Assembly (NCBI GenBank): GCA_036274635.1
Contig: DASUFI010000158.1
Coordinates: 1-5,033, forward strand
DNA: 5,033 bases
Direction: 5' to 3'
From: DASUFI01 sp036274635
GTDB taxonomy: Bacteria > Planctomycetota > B15-G4
The position numbers were made by a program, and so were the translations under genes. The notes under the pieces were generated by a model. It was not told where the DNA came from. It did no database searches and saw only the letters and a program-made list of their open reading frames with translations. Below, in pieces: positions 1-5,033 of this stretch (position 1 is the first letter of the stretch; the number at the start of each line of letters is the position of its first letter).

Positions 1-31
1 GGCGACCCCGGCTCGAACTAGCGCGTCTGCG
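1..31. other. 3' flank of the flavin oxidoreductase gene, no feature seen
   Basis: This is the short stretch between the window edge and the stop codon of the minus-strand flavin oxidoreductase gene. No convincing terminator stem or coding start can be recognised in so few bases; a terminator, if present, may lie beyond the edge. Confidence 0.5.
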
Positions 32-1507
32 TCAGCGGCTCGGCGGGCTCCAGTCGCCGCGCGGGGCGACCAGGCGCCGGTGGCCGTCGGCGGAGAGCAC
101 GGGCGTCTCGCCCGCGAGGCGCACGCGGTCCCACAGCTGGCAGGTCACCTGCTTGTGGCGCTGGTCGAGGGCCTCGCAGTAGTTGGTGTAGAGGCAGCGC
201 ACGATGCGCTCGCCGCGGCCCTCGCGCAGCTTGCGGAACCAGTCCGGGTCGGCCAGCGACTGGCGCGCGGCGCCCACGAGGTCGCAGTCGCCGCGCTGCA
301 GCGCGGCCTCGGCCAGCGCGAAGGCGTTGATGCCGCCCGACGCGACGACGGGCGTGCTGCACCCGGCGGCGCGCACGGCGGCGCGCACGGCCGCGGCGAA
401 GGGCAGGTTGGCGCCGAAGGGCGGCTGCGCGTCGAAGACGGTGGGCATGCACAGCGCGCCGCTCGGGCCGGTGTAGGGATAGGCCGCCTCGCCCACCTTG
501 GGCTGGCGCGCGTCCTCGAACTTGCCGCCGCGCGAGACGGACAGCACGTCGGCGCCGGCGCGCGCGAAGGCGGCGCCATAGGCGGCGGCGTCCTCCACGG
601 TGCTGCCTCCGGGCAGGCCGTCCTCGCCGAGGAAGCGGAGGCCCACGGTGAAGCGCGGTCCGACGCGCGCGCGCACGGCGGCCAGCACTTCGAGCGGCAG
701 GCGCAGGCGGCCGGCGCGCGAGCCGCCGTAGCCGTCGGGCCGGTCGTTCAGGCGCGAGAGGAAGGAGGCCATGGTGTAGGCGTGGGCGTAGTGCAGCTCC
801 ACGCCGTCGAAGCCGGCCTGCGCGGCGCGCGCGGCCGCGTCGGCGAACAGGCCCGGCAGCCGCGCGGGCAACTCGGCGACGTGGGGCAGGTGCATGTCGG
901 TGACGCGCTCGCGGGCGCCCTGCCGCAGCGCCTCGAGCTCGCGGGGCGCCAGCACCCGCTCCAGCTGCGCGTCGTCGGCGGCCAGCAGCGCCGCGCGCAC
1001 GGCGCCGTCGTCCAGCGGGTCGAGGCCGGGGTGGCACGCGGCCAGCACGTCGCGCAGGCGCGGCGTGAGCGCCAGGAACTCGCCGAGGAAGCGGCGCGGA
1101 TCGGGCCGGCGGCGGATGGAGAGGAAGTCGATGACCTGGATCAGCAGCCGCGTGCGGCCGCCGCTGGCCTCGCGCACCGTGCGCACGAGCTCGCGCAGCC
1201 CGGGCAGAAAGCGGTCGTGGCCGATGCGCAGCAGCGGCCCGGAGCGCACCTCGCGGATGCCGGTGGCTTCCACCACCAGCGTCCCCGGCTGGCCTTCCGC
1301 GAAGCGGCGGTACCAGTCCAGCACGTCGGGCGTCACGTCGCCCTCCTCGGTGGCGCGCCAGGGCACCATGGCGGGCACCCAGGTGCGGTCCGCGAGGCGC
1401 AGCCCGCTGGCCAGCTCGAGCGGCGAGAAGAGCAGGCTGTGTGCCGCCTCGTCGGCGGTGGGCCAGCGCTCCTCGGGCAGGGGATGACGACGCGGCGCGG
1501 CGGACAT
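32..1507 (-). CDS. NADH:flavin oxidoreductase / Old Yellow Enzyme family protein (FMN TIM barrel)
   Basis: Predicted cytoplasmic FMN-dependent ene-reductase-like enzyme of 491 residues. The OYE signature is clear: residues 231-244 (AGFDGVELHYAHAY) carry H239-x-x-H242-x-Y244, matching the substrate-anchoring His pair and proton-donating Tyr of bacterial OYEs. It is followed by FLS, N254, R256, D258 and YGGS (260-263). FMN-phosphate-binding strands are at about 387-396 (VVASGGINAF) and 409-423 (DLVGAARQSLADPDW). A Cys-rich segment at 438-456 resembles the 4Fe-4S motif of 2,4-dienoyl-CoA reductases, but the second cysteine position appears to be T441, leaving C438, C444 and C456. The FAD/NAD(P) domain that makes those reductases about 670 residues long is absent. 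The stretch from Q124 to H239 is about 50 residues longer than in compact OYEs such as YqjM. The start at 1507 is preferred over an in-frame ATG at 1690 because AGGTGA sits 8 nt upstream and the upstream extension does not look conserved. It is divergent from the radical SAM pair. The substrate is unknown. Confidence 0.93.
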   Translation of the reverse strand: MSAAPRRHPLPEERWPTADEAAHSLLFSPLELASGLRLADRTWVPAMVPWRATEEGDVTPDVLDWYRRFAEGQPGTLVVEATGIREVRSGPLLRIGHDRFLPGLRELVRTVREASGGRTRLLIQVIDFLSIRRRPDPRRFLGEFLALTPRLRDVLAACHPGLDPLDDGAVRAALLAADDAQLERVLAPRELEALRQGARERVTDMHLPHVAELPARLPGLFADAAARAAQAGFDGVELHYAHAYTMASFLSRLNDRPDGYGGSRAGRLRLPLEVLAAVRARVGPRFTVGLRFLGEDGLPGGSTVEDAAAYGAAFARAGADVLSVSRGGKFEDARQPKVGEAAYPYTGPSGALCMPTVFDAQPPFGANLPFAAAVRAAVRAAGCSTPVVASGGINAFALAEAALQRGDCDLVGAARQSLADPDWFRKLREGRGERIVRCLYTNYCEALDQRHKQVTCQLWDRVRLAGETPVLSADGHRRLVAPRGDWSPPSR

Positions 1508-1515
1508 GAGAGGTG

Positions 1516-1521
1516 TCACCT
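1516..1521 (-). promoter_or_regulatory. Ribosome binding site of the flavin oxidoreductase gene
   Basis: Read on the minus strand this is AGGTGA, ending 8 nt before the ATG at 1507-1505. It decides the start of this gene. It lies inside a short dyad, AGGTG-T-CACCT (1511-1521), which could be an operator overlapping the ribosome binding site or simply chance. Confidence 0.7.
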
Positions 1522-1591
1522 GACGGTCGGATCGGGTCGCTTGCACGGTTCTTTCACGCAAGACACGGGCTGGCCCGCGCGAAGCGTCGAT

Positions 1592-1610
1592 AGGGTGCGG
1601 CCGGCACCCT
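1592..1610. promoter_or_regulatory. Perfect 7-bp inverted repeat, candidate operator
   Basis: AGGGTGC and GCACCCT flank a 5-nt centre (GGCCG). The dyad sits between the two divergent genes and overlaps the only -10-like hexamer seen (TAGGGT, 1591-1596). Its size and position would suit a dimeric repressor site, but in GC-rich DNA a 7-bp dyad can arise by chance. An mRNA hairpin in the leader of the radical SAM operon is the alternative. Confidence 0.3.
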
Positions 1611-1676
1611 GCGCGGGGGATGGTAGACTTCCGTGTCTCGAGAAAGGTGCGGCAACCGGGCCCCTCTGCGACATCC

Positions 1677-3233
1677 ATGAAGAACCGCAAGGTCGTGATG
1701 TATCTGCCTCACCGGGGCGACCCGGACAAGGGCGAGTTGATCTCGGCCGACCTGCTGCCGCTGGAGCTGATCCAGATCGCGGGTCCGGCGCTGAAGCGCG
1801 GCTGGAAGGTCGAGCTCGTCGACGCCATGGTCGAGTCGCGCCCGCTCGAGAGGGTGCTGGAGGCGTGCGGCGACGCAGCCGTGTTCTGCTCGTCGTGCAT
1901 CCTCGGCTACCAGGTCTTCGACGGCGTCAACGTCAGCAACGCGGTGCGCGAGCGCTACCCGCACCTGGCCATCTGGTGGGGCGGCTGGTTCCCCGCGGCG
2001 GTGCCCGAGCTCTTCCTCAACGGCGCGTCCGCGGACGCCGTGTGCACCGGGCAGGGCGAGATCACCTTCGGCAACATGCTGGACGCGCTCGAGGCGCACC
2101 AGCCGCTGGACGGCATCCAGGGCCTCGCGCTGCTGCGCGACGAGCACGTGATCTTCACGCCGCGCCAGGCGGTCGTGGGCTTCGAGGAATTCCCGCGCGC
2201 GCCCTTCGAGGTCATCGATCTGCAGCGCTACTACGCCGAGCAGGCGCGGCAGTGCTCCATCGAGTCCAGCCCCAACGGGCGCGGCATCCGCCACCGCTTC
2301 CCCGATCCGCCGGGACGCTCGGCCTACCCGGCCATCAGCTACCACAGCAGCTTCGGCTGCCCCGAGCCGTGCACCTTCTGCAACTCGCCGGGCCTCACCG
2401 AGCGCCGCTACAAGATGGTCCCGGCGGACCAGCTGCTGGATCACGTCGAGGAGCTGCACCGCAAGGACCCCTTCTACGGGCTGCGCTTCCAGGACGCGAA
2501 CTTCGGCGTGAGCGAGAACCGCACCAAGGCCTTCGCGCAGGGGCTGCTGGACCGCGGCCTCAACATCACGTGGCACGCGACCATCGAGATCAAGCAGGTC
2601 AACCAGTACAGCGACGCGACGCTCGACCTCATGCGCGACTCGGGGCTGTTCATCGCGCCCACGGGCGTGGAGTCGGCCAGCTGGGAGATGCAGCAGGCCA
2701 TCGGCAAGCGCATCAAGCCGGGCGAGGCGCTCAAGGCCATCGGCCGCCTCGACGAGCGCGGCATCGTCGCGGGCTGCAGCTACATCATCGGCTACCCGGG
2801 CGAGACCGAGGAGTCGATGCACGCGACCATCGCCGAGGCGCGCGCGATCAAGACCAACTTCAAGCACGCCTCGGTGGATGTCTTCCCGTACCGGCCCATC
2901 CCGGGCGCCGCGCTCTGGGCGGACGCCGTGAGCAAGGGCTACCAGCCGCCCACGACCGCCGCCGCCTGGGGCCAGATGTTCGAGTACAAGGTCGACTCCT
3001 GGAAGGGCGCCATCCCGCCGGCCGTGCACCACGACTGGGCGGTGTTCAACTTCCTCGCGCCGTGGGCCGACGGGCACGTCAAGTGCCACCCCATGGTGAA
3101 GCGCCTGCTGCAGGGCTCGGCCCGCTGGCGCATGCGCACCGGGAACTTCCGCCTGCCGCTCGAGTTCAAGGCCTACCACCGCGCGCGGAAGCTGGTCGAT
3201 CGCCTCTGGACCTCGAACGTCTCTGCACGCTGA
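1677..3233 (+). CDS. Cobalamin-binding-domain-type radical SAM protein, first of a tandem pair
   Basis: 518-residue predicted cytoplasmic class B (BchE/P-methylase-like) radical SAM enzyme. Residues 1 to about 160 form a Rossmann-like B12-binding domain with WWGGWFP (100-106) and GQGEITF (125-131), typical of this superfamily. The DxHxxG cobalamin signature is not evident; the corresponding loop reads GYQVFDG (77-83). The radical SAM core starts near 215: C228-x3-C232-x2-C235 binds the 4Fe-4S cluster, FQDANFGV (271-278) is the second-strand motif, GVESAS (330-335) the fourth, and YIIGYPGETEES (369-380) a late strand. A C-terminal region (about 430-500, with WG, EYK, PPA and APWADG) is shared with the next gene. 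The start at 1677 is chosen because the residues after it align with the second gene's N-terminus; an in-frame ATG at 1620 would add 19 unrelated residues. Neither start has a good Shine-Dalgarno. The reaction and substrate are unknown. Confidence 0.92.
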   Translation: MKNRKVVMYLPHRGDPDKGELISADLLPLELIQIAGPALKRGWKVELVDAMVESRPLERVLEACGDAAVFCSSCILGYQVFDGVNVSNAVRERYPHLAIWWGGWFPAAVPELFLNGASADAVCTGQGEITFGNMLDALEAHQPLDGIQGLALLRDEHVIFTPRQAVVGFEEFPRAPFEVIDLQRYYAEQARQCSIESSPNGRGIRHRFPDPPGRSAYPAISYHSSFGCPEPCTFCNSPGLTERRYKMVPADQLLDHVEELHRKDPFYGLRFQDANFGVSENRTKAFAQGLLDRGLNITWHATIEIKQVNQYSDATLDLMRDSGLFIAPTGVESASWEMQQAIGKRIKPGEALKAIGRLDERGIVAGCSYIIGYPGETEESMHATIAEARAIKTNFKHASVDVFPYRPIPGAALWADAVSKGYQPPTTAAAWGQMFEYKVDSWKGAIPPAVHHDWAVFNFLAPWADGHVKCHPMVKRLLQGSARWRMRTGNFRLPLEFKAYHRARKLVDRLWTSNVSAR

Positions 3234-3258
3234 CGCACCGCACCCCGCTACACCACCC

Positions 3259-4890
3259 ATGACCACCACCCCGCGTCGACGCGTCGTCCTGTACTACCCC
3301 GAGCGCGGCGATCCGAAGCTCGGCCAGCCGTACAGCGCGGACCTCTTCCCGCTCGAGTTCCTGCACATCTGCGCGCCCGCCATGGCGCAAGGCTTCGAGT
3401 TCGACATCATCGACTCGATGGTCGAGCCCGACCCCATGGGCAAGCTGTGGGAGAAGCTGCAGGGCGCGTGGGCCTTCGGCAGCACCTGCATCGTGGGCTA
3501 CCAGGTGGCCGACGGCGCCGAGGTCTCGCGCCAGGTGCGCGAGAAGCACCCCGGCCTGCCCATCATCTGGGGCGGCTGGTTCCCGTCCGTGGCGCCCGAG
3601 CTGTTCCTGCGCAACAACCTGGCCGACGCCGTGTGCCTCGGGCAGGGCGAGGTCACGTTCACCGAGTGGCTGTGCGCGCTGCGCGACGGCAAGCCGGTGG
3701 AGGCCGTGCGCGGCCTCGCGCTGTGGCGCGAGGGCAGGCTCTTCAAGACGCCGCCGCGCGAGGTCGTGGCCCTGGACGACCTGCCGCCGCCGCGCTTCGA
3801 CCTCATCGACGTCGACAAGTACCTCGACGTGCAGGAGCGCCAGGCCGGCACCGCCAAGGTGCGCTACCGCTTCCCCGACCCGCCCGGCTACAGCATGGAC
3901 AAGCCGTACCGCGCGGTCAGCTACTTCAGCAGCTACGGCTGCCCCGAGCCCTGCAGCTTCTGCTGCTCGCCGCTCGTGACCAACCGGCGCTGGAAGGCGC
4001 TCAACGCGAAGACGCTCGTCGACCGCCTCGAGGCGCTCAAGCAGGAGCACGACTTCGACGTGGTGCGCTTCCAGGACGCCAACTTCGGCGTGCACGAGAA
4101 GCGCATCAAGGAGTTCTGCCGACTGCTCATCGAGCGCGGCCTGAACATCCACTGGAACGCCACCATCGAGGTCGAGACCATCGTCAAGTTCACCGACGAG
4201 ACGCTCGACCTCATGCGCGACAGCGGCTGCCACATGATGTGGGTGGGCGCCGAGACGGCCACCGCCGAGATGCAGGCCTACATCCGCAAGGGCATCCAGC
4301 AGGGCAACGTCGACGTCGCCATGCGCCGCATGTGGGAGCGCAACATCAAGATCGGCCTCTTCTGGATCATCGGCTACCCCGACGAGACCGAGGAGTCCAT
4401 GCGCGCCACGCTCACGCTGGCCGCCGAGATGAAGACCCGCTACCCCAACTGCACCAGCGAGGTGCTGCTCTACCGCCCGCTGCCCGGCACCGAGTCGGGC
4501 CAGCACGCCGAGCGCAACGGCTACGAGATGCCGCTCGAGTTCGAGACCTGGGGCTCGATGGTGGAGTACAAGTTCGGCAACAAGACCTACGAGCTGCTGC
4601 CGCCCGCCATCCGCCGCGACTACCACCGCTACACCTACCTGGTGCCGTGGTTCGACGGGCTCGTCAAGGGCGACACGGTCTACCACCGCTTCCTGCGCCG
4701 CATGTCCGCCTGGCGGCTGTCGCACCAGCAGTACGACTGGCCGGTGGAGTTCAAGCTCTACGACATGGGCAAGAAAATCGGCCGCTCGTTCGGGCTGCGG
4801 CGGGGTCCCAAGCTCGAGGCCCGCGCGGCGGGCGTGGCGCTGGAAGGCACCACGCACAACGTGCGCGAGGCCGCCTCGCTCGCCAGCTGA
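3259..4890 (+). CDS. Cobalamin-binding-domain-type radical SAM protein, second of a tandem pair
   Basis: 543-residue homologue of the preceding protein, starting 25 bp after its stop and probably co-transcribed. The N-terminal B12-binding-like domain has IIWGGWFP (102-109) and GQGEVTF (128-134), again without DxHxxG (loop GYQVADG, 80-86). The cluster cysteines are C228, C232 and C235, with an extra adjacent C236 that the paralogue lacks (Asn there). Other core motifs are FQDANFGV (271-278), GAETAT (330-335) and IIGYPDETEES (370-380). Residues 221-410 align with the paralogue without gaps and about 96 of 190 are identical by hand count. The C-terminal domain (430-500) is also shared, followed by a tail about 25 residues longer. 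There is no Shine-Dalgarno before the ATG; the preceding bases are C-rich, so translational coupling or leader-independent initiation is possible. Homologues are often annotated loosely as Mg-protoporphyrin ester cyclase-like; no specific function is supported here. Confidence 0.93.
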   Translation: MTTTPRRRVVLYYPERGDPKLGQPYSADLFPLEFLHICAPAMAQGFEFDIIDSMVEPDPMGKLWEKLQGAWAFGSTCIVGYQVADGAEVSRQVREKHPGLPIIWGGWFPSVAPELFLRNNLADAVCLGQGEVTFTEWLCALRDGKPVEAVRGLALWREGRLFKTPPREVVALDDLPPPRFDLIDVDKYLDVQERQAGTAKVRYRFPDPPGYSMDKPYRAVSYFSSYGCPEPCSFCCSPLVTNRRWKALNAKTLVDRLEALKQEHDFDVVRFQDANFGVHEKRIKEFCRLLIERGLNIHWNATIEVETIVKFTDETLDLMRDSGCHMMWVGAETATAEMQAYIRKGIQQGNVDVAMRRMWERNIKIGLFWIIGYPDETEESMRATLTLAAEMKTRYPNCTSEVLLYRPLPGTESGQHAERNGYEMPLEFETWGSMVEYKFGNKTYELLPPAIRRDYHRYTYLVPWFDGLVKGDTVYHRFLRRMSAWRLSHQQYDWPVEFKLYDMGKKIGRSFGLRRGPKLEARAAGVALEGTTHNVREAASLAS

Positions 4891-4892
4891 GG

Positions 4893-4982
4893 CGCGGCGG
4901 ATGAAACCCGGAGGGCCGGGTGTGCCGTCCGCTGGGCCGCGGCGGATGAAACCCGGAGGGCCGGGTGTGCCGTCCGCTGGGC
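4893..4982. repeat. Perfect tandem duplication of a 45-bp GC-rich unit (2 copies)
   Basis: Bases 4893-4937 and 4938-4982 are identical over all 45 positions; the match stops exactly at both outer edges. Each unit can fold: ACCCGG (4906-4911) pairs with CCGGGT (4916-4921) around an AGGG loop, enclosed by GCGGA (4897-4901) pairing with TCCGC (4928-4932), with the same structure 45 bp later. The array begins 2 bp after the stop of the second radical SAM gene. The 45-bp period is a multiple of three, so minus-strand frames stay open through it, but nothing suggests that it is translated. Confidence 0.95.
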
Positions 4983-5033
4983 GCAACGGACGCACATGTC
5001 GTTGCGCCCAGAGGCCGTCCCACCCGGCCCTCC
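4955..5033. repeat. Long imperfect inverted repeat with an inverted third copy of the 45-bp unit, cut by the window edge
   Basis: Bases 4955-4988 and 5000-5033 are reverse complements at 30 of 34 positions, with an 11-nt loop (4989-4999). The inner 12 bp (4977-4988 with 5000-5011) are perfect. The outer 27 bases of the right arm (5007-5033) are an inverted, degenerate copy of the 45-bp unit, matching its reverse complement at 23 of 27 positions. Pairing still holds at the last base of the window, so the element continues beyond it. It may be a palindromic repetitive element, a small nonautonomous element, or a strong transcriptional stop. Confidence 0.85.
4977..5011. terminator. 12-bp perfect stem, possible terminator of the radical SAM operon
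   Basis: CTGGGCGCAACG and CGTTGCGCCCAG form a perfect stem with an 11-nt loop, about 90 bp after the last stop codon. There is no T-tract on either strand, so it does not meet the usual intrinsic terminator pattern. It could still stop transcription, in one or both directions, or protect the 3' end of the mRNA. The position is the main argument. Confidence 0.35.

Larger units (their letters stand above)
1508..1676. promoter_or_regulatory. Divergent intergenic region, presumed promoters for both directions
   Basis: This 169-bp spacer lies between the divergent starts of the flavin oxidoreductase and the first radical SAM gene, so it should hold at least two promoters. No convincing -35/-10 pair is visible on either strand. 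The nearest -10-like element for the plus strand is TAGGGT at 1591-1596, with no good -35 partner. Short dyads are present: AGGTG-T-CACCT at 1511-1521, CTTGC-N13-GCAAG at 1540-1562, AGGGTGC-N5-GCACCCT at 1592-1610 and TCTCGAGA at 1636-1643. The function is inferred from gene orientation rather than from a recognised motif. Confidence 0.5.

Noticed and set aside
365..388. Two perfect 12-bp tandem repeats within the flavin oxidoreductase gene
   Set aside because: They encode the Ala/Val/Arg-rich helix around residues 371-382 (AAAVRAAVRAAG). This is ordinary low-complexity coding sequence in a GC-rich gene.
1620..1676. Upstream ATG adding 19 residues to the first radical SAM protein
   Set aside because: The extension has no counterpart in the paralogue, whose N-terminus lines up with the ATG at 1677. 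The GGGGG abutting the ATG at 1620 is too close to act as a ribosome binding site.
80..3262. A plus-strand open frame of more than 1000 codons across the flavin gene and the first radical SAM gene
   Set aside because: Its translation is low-complexity Ala/Arg/Gly/His-rich and matches no family. It lies antisense to or out of frame with genes carrying clear motifs. Stop codons are simply rare in such GC-rich DNA.
1554..3269. Long minus-strand open frame opposite the first radical SAM gene
   Set aside because: It is an antisense shadow of a gene with intact CxxxCxxC and other family motifs; the product is biased and unrecognisable.
4893..4982. CRISPR array
   Set aside because: The two 45-bp copies are directly abutting with no spacers, and the third copy is inverted.
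3166..4995. Long minus-strand open frame opposite the second radical SAM gene, running into the repeat
   Set aside because: It is an antisense shadow. Its start lies in the tandem repeat and the repeated peptide GPPGFIRR simply reflects the 45-bp duplication.
4751..5023. Small minus-strand frames with a 15-residue repeat
   Set aside because: They arise only because the 45-bp repeat length is divisible by three. There is no ribosome binding site or recognisable domain, and they overlap the end of a real gene.

Overview
The window is a very GC-rich (about 70% by eye) bacterial segment, almost fully coding, with no RNA genes, CRISPR array or transposase that I can see. No gene here fixes the taxon. 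Dense GC-ending codons and cobalamin-type radical SAM enzymes would suit a high-GC Gram-negative such as a myxobacterium or another proteobacterium-like lineage, but this is only a guess.

Layout. Bases 32-1507 on the minus strand encode a 491-residue flavin oxidoreductase of the Old Yellow Enzyme (OYE) class. Its stop lies near the left edge and its start is marked by a good Shine-Dalgarno sequence. A 169-bp spacer (1508-1676) separates it from two plus-strand genes reading the other way, and holds several short dyads. Bases 1677-3233 and 3259-4890 encode two homologous proteins of 518 and 543 residues. Each has an N-terminal cobalamin-binding-like domain, a radical SAM core with a CxxxCxxC cluster motif, and a shared C-terminal domain. 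The pair is separated by 25 bp and is probably one transcript. Bases 4891-5033 are noncoding and repetitive: a perfect 45-bp unit occurs twice in tandem, then an inverted, degenerate third copy runs off the window edge and forms a long hairpin with the second.

How the genes may work together. Divergent placement around one spacer suggests, but does not prove, that the flavin reductase and the radical SAM pair are co-regulated. Class B (cobalamin-type) radical SAM enzymes usually perform methylations, cyclisations or rearrangements on unactivated carbons in pigments, lipids, hopanoids or specialised metabolites. OYE-type enzymes reduce activated double bonds. A small redox pathway acting on a lipid or secondary metabolite is plausible; the substrate cannot be read from the sequence. 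The two points most worth follow-up are the diverged radical SAM tandem pair and the structured repeat at the right end.
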